From Auanema rhodensis (taxonomy: Eukaryota; Nematoda; Chromadorea; Rhabditida; Rhabditidae), in the NCBI GenBank assembly GCA_964057225.1, contig OZ059894.1:4030001-4094000 (forward strand): a stretch of 64,000 nucleotides of DNA. Reading direction: 5' to 3'. A program made the position numbers and the translations under genes. Shown piece after piece: positions 24,917 to 38,958 of this stretch (the first letter of the stretch is position 1; every line of letters begins with the position of its first letter). The notes under the pieces were generated by a model. That model had not been told where the DNA came from, searched no databases, and was given only the letters and a program-made list of their open reading frames with translations.

Positions 24917-27900
24917 GTCTTTGCCTTGAAAAAAGGAATCTAAAAACATCTACTTTTTGCTAAATTATTTTGAAATTTTTCGAAAAAATTTTTGTCAAAA
25001 TGTTTTTGGAAGCAATGTTGAGTGTACATGGAAACTCAACATACACTAATGCATCATTTTTCAAACGATCATAACTAATTTTTGTATCAAGTGTTTCTCA
25101 ATGTAATATAGTGCATTCGATGCGGATTTTTAAGCTGCGTCGATCTGTGTTATCAGATTTGCGCTAGCTTAAAAATGCACCGAGATATCAACTGATATAA
25201 GTTCACACTTATATCCTCGATTTTCACCCTGAAGAATTAATTTTTTCGTTGAATAACATTGTCCATCGTCTTTGCCTTGAAAAATGGAATCTAAAAACAT
25301 CTACTTTTTGCTAAATTATTTTGAAATTTTTCGAAAAATTTTTTGTCAAAATGTTTTTGGAAGCAATGTTGAGTGTACATGGAAACTCAACATACACTAA
25401 TGCATCATTTTTCTAACGATCATAACTAATTTTTGTATTAAGCTTTTCTCAATGTAGTATAGTGCATTCGATGCGGATTTTTAAGCTGCGTCGATCTGTG
25501 TTATCAGATTTGCGCTAGCTTAAAAATGCACCGAGATATCAACTGATATAAGTTCACACTTATATCCTCGATTTTCACCCTGAAGAATTAATTTTTTCGT
25601 TGAATAACATTGTCCATCGTCTTTGCCTTGAAAAATGGAATCTTAAAACATCTAATTTTTGCTAAATTATTTTGAAATTTTTCGAAAAAATTTTTGTCAA
25701 AATGTTTTTGGAAGCAATGTTGAGTGTACATGGAAACTCAACATACACTAATGCATCATTTTTCAAACGATCATAACTAATTTTTGTATCAAGTGTTTCT
25801 CAATGTAATATAGTGCATTCGATGCGGATTTTTGAGCTGCGTCGATCTGTGTTATCAGATTTGCGCTAGCTTAAAAATGCACCGAGATATCAACTGATAT
25901 AAGTTCACACTTATATCCTCGATTTTCACCCTGAAGAATTAATTTTTTCGTTGAATAACATTGTCCATCGTCTTTGCCTTGAAAAATGGAATCTAAAAAC
26001 ATCTACTTTTTGCTAAATTATTTTGAAATTTTTCGAAAAAATTTTTGTCAAAATGTTTTTGGAAGCAATGTTGAGTGTACATGGAAACTCAACATACACT
26101 AATGCATCATTTTTCAAACGATCATAACTAATTTTTGTATCAAGTTTTTCTCAATGTAGTATAGTGCATTCGATGCGGATTTTTAAGCTGCGTCGATCTG
26201 TGTTATCAGATTTGCGCTAGCTTAAAAATGCACCGAGATATCAACTGATATAAGTTCACACTTATATCCTCGATTTTCACCCTGAAGAATTAATTTTTTC
26301 GTTGAATAACATTGTTCATCGTCTTTGCCTTGAAAAATGGAATCTTAAAACATCTAATTTTTGCTAAATTATTTTGAAATTTTTCGAAAAAATTTTTGTC
26401 AAAATGTTTTTGGAAGCAATGTTGAGTGTACATGGAAACTCAACATACACTAATGCATCATTTTTCAAACGATCATAACTAATTTTTGTATCAAGTGTTT
26501 CTCAATGTAATATAGTGCATTCGATGCGGATTTTTAAGCTGCGTCGATCTGTGTTATCAGATTTGCGCTAGCTTAAAAATGCACCGAGATATCAACTGAT
26601 ATAAGTTCACACTTATATCCTCGATTTTCACCCTGAAGAATTAATTTTTTCGTTGAATAACATTGTCCATCGTCTTTGCCTTGAAAAATGGAATCTAAAA
26701 ACATCTACTTTTTGCTAAATTATTTTGAAATTTTTCGAAAAAATTTTTGTCAAAATGTTTTTGGAAGCAATGTTGAGTGTACATGGAAACTCAACATACA
26801 CTAATGCATCATTTTTCAAACGATCATAACTAATTTTTGTATCAAGCGTTTTTCAATGTAGTATAGTGCATTCGATGCGGAGTTTTAAGCTGCGTCGATC
26901 TGTGTTATCAGATTTGCGCTAGCTTAAAAATGCACCGAGATATCAACTGATATAAGTTCACACTTATATCCTCGATTTTCACCCTGAAGAATTAATTTTT
27001 TCGTTGAATAACATTGTCCATCGTCTTTGCCTTGAAAAATGGAATCTAAAAACATCTACTTTTTGCTAAATTATTTTGAAATTTTTCGAAAAAATTTTTG
27101 TCAAAATGTTTTTGGAAGCAATGTTGAGTGTACATGGAAACTCAACATACACTAATGCATCATTTTTCAAACGATCATAACTAATTTTTGTATCAAGCGT
27201 TTTTCAATGTAGTATAGTGCATTCGATGCGGAGTTTTAAGCTGCGTCGATCTGTGTTATCAGATTTGCGCTAGCTTAAAAATGCACCGAGATATCAACTG
27301 ATATAAGTTCACACTTATATCCTCGATTTTCACCCTGAAGAAATAATTTTTTCGTTGAATATTATTGTCCATCGTCTTTGCCTTGAAAAATGGAATCTTG
27401 AAACATCTACTTTTTGCTAAATTATTTAGAAATTTTTCGAAAAAATTTTTGTCAAAATGTTTTTGGAAGCAATGTTGAGTGTATATGGAAACTCAACATA
27501 CACTAATGCATCATTTTTCAAACGATCATAACTAATTTTTGTATCAAGTGTTTCTCAATGTAATATAGTGCATTCGATGCGGATTTTTAAGCTGCGTCGA
27601 TCTGTGTTATCAGATTTGCGCTAGCTTAAAAATGCACCGAGATATCAACTGATATAAGTTCACACTTATATCCTCGATTTTCACCCTGAAGAATTAATTT
27701 TTTCGTTGAATAACATTGTCCATCGTCTTTGCCTTGAAAAATGGAATCTAAAAACATCTACTTTTTGCTAAATTATTTTGAAATTTTTCGAAAAAATTTT
27801 TGTCAAAATGTTTTTGGAAGCAATGTTGAGTGTACATGGAAACTCAACATACACTAATGCATCATTTTTCAAACGATCATAACTAATTTTTGTATCAAGC

Positions 27901-28777
27901 GTTTTTCAATGTAGTATAGTGCATTCGATGCGGAGTTTTAAGCTGCGTCGATCTGTGTTATCAGATTTGCGCTAGCTTAAAAATGCACCGAGATATCAAC
28001 TGATATAAGTTCACACTTATATCCTCGATTTTCACCCTGAAGAAATAATTTTTTCGTTGAATATTATTGTCCATCGTCTTTGCCTTGAAAAATGGAATCT
28101 TGAAACATCTACTTTTTGCTAAATTATTTAGAAATTTTTCGAAAAAATTTTTGTCAAAATGTTTTTGGAAGCAATGTTGAGTGTATATGGAAACTCAACA
28201 TACACTAATGCATCATTTTTCAAACGATCATAACTAATTTTTGTATCAAGTGTTTCTCAATGTAATATAGTGCATTCGATGCGGATTTTTAAGCTGCGTC
28301 GATCTGTGTTATCAGATTTGCGCTAGCTTAAAAATGCACCGAGATATCAACTGATATAAGTTCACACTTATATCCTCGATTTTCACCCTGAAGAATTAAT
28401 TTTTTCGTTGAATAACATTGTCCATCGTCTTTGCCTTGAAAAATGGAATCTAAAAACATCTACTTTTTGCTAAATTATTTTGAAATTTTTCGAAAAAATT
28501 TTTGTCAAAATGTTTTTGGAAGCAATGTTGAGTGTACATGGAAACTCAACATACACTAATGCATCATTTTTCTAACGATCATAACTAATTTTTGTATTAA
28601 GCTTTTCTCAATGTAGTATAGTGCATTCGATGCGGATTTTTAAGCTGCGTCGATCTGTGTTATCAGATTTGCGCTAGCTTAAAAATGCACCGAGATATCA
28701 ACTGATATAAGTTCACACTTATATCCTCGATTTTCACCCTGAAGAATTAATTTTTTCGTTGAATAACATTGTCCATC
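24917..28777. repeat. Divergent block marked by tgtaatat (11 monomers)
   Basis: This block holds some of the most divergent monomers in the window. Shared markers are tatcaagtg with tgtaatat (24917, 25619, 26321, 27374, 28076), ttctaacg with aagctttt (25268, 28427), aatcttaaaac (25619, 26321) and ggagttttaag (26672, 27023, 27725). A 702-bp dimer at 27023-27724 is repeated at 27725-28426. Its second monomer combines aatcttgaaac, ttagaaat and gtatatgg, and its first ends in gaagaaataatt with tattattg. Confidence 0.75.
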
Positions 28778-31700
28778 GTCTTTGCCTTGAAAAAAGGAAT
28801 CTAAAAACATCTACTTTTTGCTAAATTATTTTGAAATTTTTCGAAAAAATTTTTGTCAAAATGTTTTTGGAAGCAATGTTGAGTGTACATGGAAACTCAA
28901 CATACACTAATGCATCATTTTTCAAACGATCATAACTAATTTTTGTATCAAGCGTTTCTTAATGTAGTATAGTGCATTCGATCCGGATTTTTAAGCTGCG
29001 TCGATCTGTGTTATCAGATTTGCGCTAGCTTAAAAATGCACCGAGATATCAACTGATATAAGTTCACACTTATATCCTCGATTTTCACCCTGAAGAATTA
29101 ATTTTTTCGTTGAATAACATTGTCCATCGTCTTTGCCTTGAAAAATGGAATCTAAAAACATCTACTTTTTGCTGAATTATTTTGAAATTTTTCGAAAAAA
29201 TTTTTGTCAAAATGTTTTTAGAAGCAATGTTGAGTGTACATGGAAACTCAACATACACTAATGCATCATTTTTCAAACGATCATAACTAATTTTTGTATC
29301 AAGTGTTTCTCAATGTAGTATAGTGCATTCGATGCGGATTTTTAAGCTGCGTCGATCTGTGTTATCAGATTTGCGCTAGCTTAAAAATGCACCGAGATAT
29401 CAACTGATAGAAGTTCACACTTATATCCTCGATTTTCACCCTGAAGAATTAATTTTTTCGTTGAATAACATTGTCCATCGTCTTTGCCTTGAAAAATGGA
29501 ATCTAAAAACATCTACTTTTTGCTAAATTATTTTGAAATTTTTCGAAAAAATTTTTGTCAAAATGTTTTTGGAAGCAATGTTGAGTGTACATGGAAACTC
29601 AACATACACTAATGCATCATTTTTCAAACGATCATAACTAATTTTTGTATTAAGCGTTCTTCAATGTAGTATAGTGCATTCGATGCGGATTTTTAAGCTG
29701 CGTCGATCTGTGTTATCAGATTTGCGCTAGCTTAAAAATGCACCGAGATATCAACTGATATAAGTTCACACTTATATCCTCGATTTTCACCCTGAAGAAT
29801 TAATTTTTTCGTTGAATAACATTGTCCATCGTCTTTGCCTTGAAAAAAGGAATCCAAAAACATCTACTTTTTGCTAAATTATTTTGAAATTTTTCGAAAA
29901 AATTTTTGTCAAAATGTTTTTGGAAGCAATGTTGAGTGTACATGGAAACTCAACATACACTAATGCATCATTTTTCAAACGATCATAACTAATTTTTGTA
30001 TCAAGCGTTTCTTAATGTAGTATAGTGCATTCGATCCGGATTTTTAAGCTGCGTCGATCTGTGTTATCAGATTTGCGCTAGCTTAAAAATGCACCGAGAT
30101 ATCAACTGATATAAGTTCACACTTATATCCTCGATTTTCACCCTGAAGAATTAATTTTTTCGTTGAATAACATTGTCCATCGTCTTTGCCTTGAAAAATG
30201 GAATCTAAAAACATCTACTTTTTGCTAAATTATTTTGAAATTTTTCGAAAAAATTTTTGTCAAAATGTTTTTGGAAGCAATGTTGAGTGTACATGGAAAC
30301 TCAACATACACTAATGCATCATTTTTCAAACGATCATAACTAATTTTTGTATTAAGCGTTCTTCAATGTAGTATAGTGCATTCGATGCGGATTTTTAAGC
30401 TGCGTCGATCTGTGTTATCAGATTTGCGCTAGCTTAAAAATGCACCGAGATATCAACTGATATAAGTTCACACTTATATCCTCGATTTTCACCCTGAAGA
30501 ATTAATTTTTTCGTTGAATAACATTGTCCATCGTCTTTGCCTTGAAAAAAGGAATCTAAAAACATCTACTTTTTGCTAAATTATTTTGAAATTTTTCGAA
30601 AAAATTTTTGTCAAAATGTTTTTGGAAGCAATGTTGAGTGTACATGGAAACTCAACATACACTAATGCATCATTTTTCAAACGATCATAACTAATTTTTG
30701 TATCAAGCGTTTCTTAATGTAGTATAGTGCATTCGATCCGGATTTTTAAGCTGCGTCGATCTGTGTTATCAGATTTGCGCTAGCTTAAAAATGCACCGAG
30801 ATATCAACTGATATAAGTTCACACTTATATCCTCGATTTTCACCCTGAAGAATTAATTTTTTTCGTTGAATAACATTGTCCATCGTCTTTGCCTTGAAAA
30901 ATGGAATCTAAAAACATCTACTTTTTGCTAAATTATTTTGAAATTTTTCGAAAAAATTTTTGTCAAAATGTTTTTGGAAGCAATGTTGAGTGTACATGGA
31001 AACTCAACATACACTAATGCATCATTTTTCAAACGATCATAACTTATTTTTGTAACAAGCGTTTCTCAATGTAGTATAGTGCATTCGATGCGGATTTTTA
31101 AGCTGCGTCGATCTGTGTTATCAGATTTGCGCTAGCTTAAAAATGCACCGAGATATCAACTGATATAAGTTCACACTTATATCCTCGATTTTCACCCTGA
31201 AGAATTAATTTTTTCGTTGAATAACATTGTCCATCGTCTTTGCCTTGAAAAAAGGAATCTAAAAACATCTACTTTTTGCTAAATTATTTTGAAATTTTTC
31301 GAAAAAATTTTTGTCAAAATGTTTTTGGAAGCAATGTTTAGTGTACATGGAAACTCAACATACACTAATGCATCATTTTTCAAACGATCATAACTAATTT
31401 TTGTATCAAGCGTTTTTTAATGTAGTATAGTGCATTCGATCCGGATTTTTAAGCTGCGTCGATCTGTGTTATCAGATTTGCGCTAGCTTAAAAATGCACC
31501 GAGATATCAACTGATATAAGTTCACACTTATATCCTCGATTTTCACCCTGAAGAATTAATTTTTTCGTTGAATAACATTGTCCATCGTCTTTGCCTTGAA
31601 AAATGGAATCTAAAAACATCTACTTTTTGCTAAATTATTTTGAAATTTTTCGAAAAAATTTTTGTCAAAATGTTTTTGGAAGCAATGTTGAGTGTACATG

Positions 31701-32990
31701 GAAACTCAACATACACTAATGCATCATTTTTCAAACGATCATAACTAATTTTTGTATTAAGCGTTCTTCAATGTAGTATAGTGCATTCGATGCGGATTTT
31801 TAAGCTGCGTCGATCTGTGTTATCAGATTTGCGCTAGCTTAAAAATGCACCGAGATATCAACTGATATAAGTTCACACTTATATCCTCGATTTTCAACCT
31901 GAAGAATTAATTTTTTCGTTGAATAACATTGTCCATCGTCTTTGCCTTAAAAAATGGAATCTAAAAACATCTACTTTTTGCTAAATTATTTTGAAATTTT
32001 TCGAAAAAATTTTTGTCAAAATGTTTTTGGAAGCAATGTTGAGTGTACATGGAAACTCAACATACACTAATGCATCATTTTTCAAACGATCATAACTAAT
32101 TTTTGTATTAAGCGTTCTTCAATGTAGTATAGTGCATTCGATCCGGATTTTTAAGCTGCGTCGATCTGTGTTATCAGATTTGCGCTAGCTTAAAAATGCA
32201 CCGAGATATCAACTGATATAAGTTCACACTTATATCCTCGATTTTCACCCTGAAGAAATAATTTTTTCGTTGAATATTATTGTCCATCGTCTTTGCCTTG
32301 AAAAATGGAATCTTGAAACATCTACTTTTTGCTAAATTATTTAGAAATTTTTCGAAAAAATTTTTGTCAAAATGTTTTTGGAAGCAATGTTGAGTGTATA
32401 TGGAAACTCAACATACACTAATGCATCATTTTTCAAACGATCATAACTAATTTTTGTATCAAGTGTTTCTCAATGTAATATAGTGCATTCGATGCGGATT
32501 TTTAAGCTGCGTCGATCTGTGTTATCAGATTTGCGCTAGCTTAAAAATGCACCGAGATATCAACTGATATAAGTTCACACTTATATCCTCGATTTTCACC
32601 CTGAAGAATTAATTTTTTCGTTGAATAACATTGTCCATCGTCTTTGCCTTGAAAAATGGAATCTAAAAACATCTACTTTTTGCTAAATTATTTTGAAATT
32701 TTTCGAAAAAATTTTTGTCAAAATGTTTTTGGAAGCAATGTTGAGTGTACATGGAAACTCAACATACACTAATGCATCATTTTTCTAACGATCATAACTA
32801 ATTTTTGTATTAAGCTTTTCTCAATGTAGTATAGTGCATTCGATGCGGATTTTTAAGCTGCGTCGATCTGTGTTATCAGATTTGCGCTAGCTTAAAAATG
32901 CACCGAGATATCAACTGATATAAGTTCACACTTATATCCTCGATTTTCACCCTGAAGAATTAATTTTTTCGTTGAATAACATTGTCCATC
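28778..32990. repeat. Twelve-monomer unit, copy 1 (4213 bp)
   Basis: Twelve successive monomers form a unit repeated from 32991. Landmarks in order: tatcaag/tccgg (28778); gctgaatta with tttttagaagc (29129); ttcttc (29480); aatccaaaa (29831); ttcttc (30182); tatcaag/tccgg ending in a T7 run (30533); taacaag (30885); gtttagt (31236); ttcaacctg (31587); ccttaaaaaatgg (31938); aatcttgaaac with gtatatgg (32289); ttctaacg with aagctttt (32640). The length is 12 x 351 + 1 because of the extra T. The last two monomers closely match those at 28076 and 28427. Confidence 0.85.
30533..30884. repeat. 352-bp monomer with inserted T
   Basis: The T6 run in aattaatttttt is T7 here. The same insertion appears in the monomer at 34746, exactly 4213 bp downstream, and in no other that I checked. 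It marks the two monomers as copies by descent. Confidence 0.85.
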
Positions 32991-35900
32991 GTCTTTGCCT
33001 TGAAAAAAGGAATCTAAAAACATCTACTTTTTGCTAAATTATTTTGAAATTTTTCGAAAAAATTTTTGTCAAAATGTTTTTGGAAGCAATGTTGAGTGTA
33101 CATGGAAACTCAACATACACTAATGCATCATTTTTCAAACGATCATAACTAATTTTTGTATCAAGCGTTTCTTAATGTAGTATAGTGCATTCGATCCGGA
33201 TTTTTAAGCTGCGTCGATCTGTGTTATCAGATTTGCGCTAGCTTAAAAATGCACCGAGATATCAACTGATATAAGTTCACACTTATATCCTCGATTTTCA
33301 CCCTGAAGAATTAATTTTTTCGTTGAATAACATTGTCCATCGTCTTTGCCTTGAAAAATGGAATCTAAAAACATCTACTTTTTGCTGAATTATTTTGAAA
33401 TTTTTCGAAAAAATTTTTGTCAAAATGTTTTTAGAAGCAATGTTGAGTGTACATGGAAACTCAACATACACTAATGCATCATTTTTCAAACGATCATAAC
33501 TAATTTTTGTATCAAGTGTTTCTCAATGTAGTATAGTGCATTCGATGCGGATTTTTAAGCTGCGTCGATCTGTGTTATCAGATTTGCGCTAGCTTAAAAA
33601 TGCACCGAGATATCAACTGATAGAAGTTCACACTTATATCCTCGATTTTCACCCTGAAGAATTAATTTTTTCGTTGAATAACATTGTCCATCGTCTTTGC
33701 CTTGAAAAATGGAATCTAAAAACATCTACTTTTTGCTAAATTATTTTGAAATTTTTCGAAAAAATTTTTGTCAAAATGTTTTTGGAAGCAATGTTGAGTG
33801 TACATGGAAACTCAACATACACTAATGCATCATTTTTCAAACGATCATAACTAATTTTTGTATTAAGCGTTCTTCAATGTAGTATAGTGCATTCGATGCG
33901 GATTTTTAAGCTGCGTCGATCTGTGTTATCAGATTTGCGCTAGCTTAAAAATGCACCGAGATATCAACTGATATAAGTTCACACTTATATCCTCGATTTT
34001 CACCCTGAAGAATTAATTTTTTCGTTGAATAACATTGTCCATCGTCTTTGCCTTGAAAAAAGGAATCCAAAAACATCTACTTTTTGCTAAATTATTTTGA
34101 AATTTTTCGAAAAAATTTTTGTCAAAATGTTTTTGGAAGCAATGTTGAGTGTACATGGAAACTCAACATACACTAATGCATCATTTTTCAAACGATCATA
34201 ACTAATTTTTGTATCAAGCGTTTCTTAATGTAGTATAGTGCATTCGATCCGGATTTTTAAGCTGCGTCGATCTGTGTTATCAGATTTGCGCTAGCTTAAA
34301 AATGCACCGAGATATCAACTGATATAAGTTCACACTTATATCCTCGATTTTCACCCTGAAGAATTAGTTTTTTCGTTGAATAACATTGTCCATCGTCTTT
34401 GCCTTGAAAAATGGAATCTAAAAACATCTACTTTTTGCTAAATTATTTTGAAATTTTTCGAAAAAATTTTTGTCAAAATGTTTTTGGAAGCAATGTTGAG
34501 TGTACATGGAAACTCAACATACACTAATGCATCATTTTTCAAACGATCATAACTAATTTTTGTATTAAGCGTTCTTCAATGTAGTATAGTGCATTCGATG
34601 CGGATTTTTAAGCTGCGTCGATCTGTGTTATCAGATTTGCGCTAGCTTAAAAATGCACCGAGATATCAACTGATATAAGTTCACACTTATATCCTCGATT
34701 TTCACCCTGAAGAATTAATTTTTTCGTTGAATAACATTGTCCATCGTCTTTGCCTTGAAAAAAGGAATCTAAAAACATCTACTTTTTGCTAAATTATTTT
34801 GAAATTTTTCGAAAAAATTTTTGTCAAAATGTTTTTGGAAGCAATGTTGAGTGTACATGGAAACTCAACATACACTAATGCATCATTTTTCAAACGATCA
34901 TAACTAATTTTTGTATCAAGCGTTTCTTAATGTAGTATAGTGCATTCGATCCGGATTTTTAAGCTGCGTCGATCTGTGTTATCAGATTTGCGCTAGCTTA
35001 AAAATGCACCGAGATATCAACTGATATAAGTTCACACTTATATCCTCGATTTTCACCCTGAAGAATTAATTTTTTTCGTTGAATAACATTGTCCATCGTC
35101 TTTGCCTTGAAAAATGGAATCTAAAAACATCTACTTTTTGCTAAATTATTTTGAAATTTTTCGAAAAAATTTTTGTCAAAATGTTTTTGGAAGCAATGTT
35201 GAGTGTACATGGAAACTCAACATACACTAATGCATCATTTTTCAAACGATCATAACTTATTTTTGTAACAAGCGTTTCTCAATGTAGTATAGTGCATTCG
35301 ATGCGGATTTTTAAGCTGCGTCGATCTGTGTTATCAGATTTGCGCTAGCTTAAAAATGCACCGAGATATCAACTGATATAAGTTCACACTTATATCCTCG
35401 ATTTTCACCCTGAAGAATTAATTTTTTCGTTGAATAACATTGTCCATCGTCTTTGCCTTGAAAAAAGGAATCTAAAAACATCTACTTTTTGCTAAATTAT
35501 TTTGAAATTTTTCGAAAAAATTTTTGTCAAAATGTTTTTGGAAGCAATGTTTAGTGTACATGGAAACTCAACATACACTAATGCATCATTTTTCAAACGA
35601 TCATAACTAATTTTTGTATCAAGCGTTTTTTAATGTAGTATAGTGCATTCGATCCGGATTTTTAAGCTGCGTCGATCTGTGTTATCAGATTTGCGCTAGC
35701 TTAAAAATGCACCGAGATATCAACTGATATAAGTTCACACTTATATCCTCGATTTTCACCCTGAAGAATTAATTTTTTCGTTGAATAACATTGTCCATCG
35801 TCTTTGCCTTGAAAAATGGAATCTAAAAACATCTACTTTTTGCTAAATTATTTTGAAATTTTTTGAAAAAATTTTTGTCAAAATGTTTTTGGAAGCAATG

Positions 35901-36501
35901 TTGAGTGTACATGGAAACTCAACATACACTAATGCATCATTTTTCAAACGATCATAACTAATTTTTGTATTAAGCGTTCTTCAATGTAGTATAGTGCATT
36001 CGATGCGGATTTTTAAGCTGCGTCGATCTGTGTTATCAGATTTGCGCTAGCTTAAAAATGCACCGAGATATCAACTGATATAAGTTCACACTTATATCCT
36101 CGATTTTCAACCTGAAGAATTAATTTTTTCGTTGAATAACATTGTCCATCGTCTTTGCCTTAAAAAATGGAATCTAAAAACATCTACTTTTTGCTAAATT
36201 ATTTTGAAATTTTTCGAAAAAATTTTTGTCAAAATGTTTTTGGAAGCAATGTTGAGTGTACATGGAAACTCAACATACACTAATGCATCATTTTTCAAAC
36301 GATCATAACTAATTTTTGTATTAAGCGTTCTTCAATGTAGTATAGTGCATTCGATCCGGATTTTTAAGCTGCGTCGATCTGTGTTATCAGATTTGCGCTA
36401 GCTTAAAAATGCACCGAGATATCAACTGATATAAGTTCACACTTATATCCTCGATTTTCACCCTGAAGAATTAATTTTTTCGTTGAATAACATTGTCCAT
36501 C
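32991..36501. repeat. Twelve-monomer unit, shortened copy 2 (10 monomers)
   Basis: The first ten monomers repeat those of 28778-32289 in order, including the aatccaaaa head (34044), the T7 run (34746), taacaag (35098), gtttagt (35449), ttcaacctg (35800) and ccttaaaaaatgg (36151). Copy-specific changes are gaattagttttt near the end of the 34044 monomer and ttttttgaaaaa at 35800. The tenth monomer ends in the ordinary gaattaatt/acattg instead of gaagaaataatt/tattattg. The unit then jumps to the gctgaatta monomer at 36502, skipping three monomers. Confidence 0.8.
34746..35097. repeat. 352-bp monomer with inserted T (second copy)
   Basis: It carries the same T7 run as the monomer at 30533 and occupies the matching place in the second 12-monomer unit. 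Confidence 0.85.
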
Positions 36502-38958
36502 GTCTTTGCCTTGAAAAATGGAATCTAAAAACATCTACTTTTTGCTGAATTATTTTGAAATTTTTCGAAAAAATTTTTGTCAAAATGTTTTTAGAAGCAA
36601 TGTTGAGTGTACATGGAAACTCAACATACACTAATGCATCATTTTTCAAACGATCATAACTAATTTTTGTATCAAGTGTTTCTCAATGTAGTATAGTGCA
36701 TTCGATGCGGATTTTTAAGCTGCGTCGATCTGTGTTATCAGATTTGCGCTAGCTTAAAAATGCACCGAGATATCAACTGATAGAAGTTCACACTTATATC
36801 CTCGATTTTCACCCTGAAGAATTAATTTTTTCGTTGAATAACATTGTCCATCGTCTTTGCCTTGAAAAATGGAATCTAAAAACATCTACTTTTTGCTAAA
36901 TTATTTTGAAATTTTTCGAAAAAATTTTTGTCAAAATGTTTTTGGAAGCAATGTTGAGTGTACATGGAAACTCAACATACACTAATGCATCATTTTTCAA
37001 ACGATCATAACTAATTTTTGTATTAAGCGTTCTTCAATGTAGTATAGTGCATTCGATGCGGATTTTTAAGCTGCGTCGATCTGTGTTATCAGATTTGCGC
37101 TAGCTTAAAAATGCACCGAGATATCAACTGATATAAGTTCACACTTATATCCTCGATTTTCACCCTGAAGAATTAATTTTTTCGTTGAATAACATTGTCC
37201 ATCGTCTTTGCCTTGAAAAAAGGAATCCAAAAACATCTACTTTTTGCTAAATTATTTTGAAATTTTTCGAAAAAATTTTTGTCAAAATGTTTTTGGAAGC
37301 AATGTTGAGTGTACATGGAAACTCAACATACACTAATGCATCATTTTTCAAACGATCATAACTAATTTTTGTATCAAGCGTTTCTTAATGTAGTATAGTG
37401 CATTCGATCCGGATTTTTAAGCTGCGTCGATCTGTGTTATCAGATTTGCGCTAGCTTAAAAATGCACCGAGATATCAACTGATATAAGTTCACACTTATA
37501 TCCTCGATTTTCACCCTGAAGAATTAATTTTTTCGTTGAATAACATTGTCCATCGTCTTTGCCTTGAAAAATGGAATTTAAAAACATCTACTTTTTGCTA
37601 AATTATTTTGAAATTTTTCGAAAAAATTTTTGTCAAAATGTTTTTGGAAGCAATGTTGAGTGTACATGGAAACTCAACATACACTAATGCATCATTTTTC
37701 AAACGATCATAACTTATTTTTGTAACAAGCGTTTCTCAATGTAGTATAGTGCATTCGATGCGGATTTTTAAGCTGCGTCGATCTGTGTTATCAGATTTGC
37801 GCTAGCTTAAAAATGCACCGAGATATCAACTGATATAAGTTCACACTTATATCCTCGATTTTCACCCTGAAGAATTAATTTTTTCGTTGAATAACATTGT
37901 CCATCGTCTTTGCCTTGAAAAAAGGAATCTAAAAACATCTACTTTTTGCTAAATTATTTTGAAATTTTTCGAAAAAATTTTTGTCAAAATGTTTTTGGAA
38001 GCAATGTTTAGTGTACATGGAAACTCAACATACACTAATGCATCATTTTTCAAACGATCATAACTAATTTTTGTATCAAGCGTTTTTTAATGTAGTATAG
38101 TGCATTCGATCCGGATTTTTAAGCTGCGTCGATCTGTGTTATCAGATTTGCGCTAGCTTAAAAATGCACCGAGATATCAACTGATATAAGTTCACACTTA
38201 TATCCTCGATTTTCACCCTGAAGAATTAATTTTTTCGTTGAATAACATTGTCCATCGTCTTTGCCTTGAAAAATGGAATCTAAAAACATCTACTTTTTGC
38301 TGAATTATTTTGAAATTTTTCGAAAAAATTTTTGTCAAAATGTTTTTAGAAGCAATGTTGAGTGTACATGGAAACTCAACATACACTAATGCATCATTTT
38401 TCAAACGATCATAACTAATTTTTGTATCAAGTGTTTCTCAATGTAGTATAGTGCATTCGATGCGGATTTTTAAGCTGCGTCGATCTGTGTTATCAGATTT
38501 GCGCTAGCTTAAAAATGCACCGAGATATCAACTGATAGAAGTTCACACTTATATCCTCGATTTTCACCCTGAAGAATTAATTTTTTCGTTGAATAACATT
38601 GTCCATCGTCTTTGCCTTGAAAAATGGAATCTAAAAACATCTACTTTTTGCTAAATTATTTTGAAATTTTTCGAAAAAATTTTTGTCAAAATGTTTTTGG
38701 AAGCAATGTTGAGTGTACATGGAAACTCAACATACACTAATGCATCATTTTTCAAACGATCATAACTAATTTTTGTATTAAGCGTTCTTCAATGTAGTAT
38801 AGTGCATTCGATGCGGATTTTTAAGCTGCGTCGATCTGTGTTATCAGATTTGCGCTAGCTTAAAAATGCACCGAGATATCAACTGATATAAGTTCACACT
38901 TATATCCTCGATTTTCACCCTGAAGAATTAATTTTTTCGTTGAATAACATTGTCCATC
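36502..38958. repeat. Contracted five-monomer units (7 monomers)
   Basis: The gctgaatta/tttttagaagc monomer recurs at 36502 and 38257, 1755 bp apart. Between them are ttcttc (36853), aatccaaaa (37204), taacaag with the unusual head aatggaattta (37555) and gtttagt (37906). Compared with the 12-monomer unit, the ttcttc and tatcaag monomers before taacaag are missing, and so is everything after gtttagt. This looks like a shorter unit derived by deletion, probably by unequal exchange. The unit restarts at 38257 and 38608, then changes. Confidence 0.75.
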
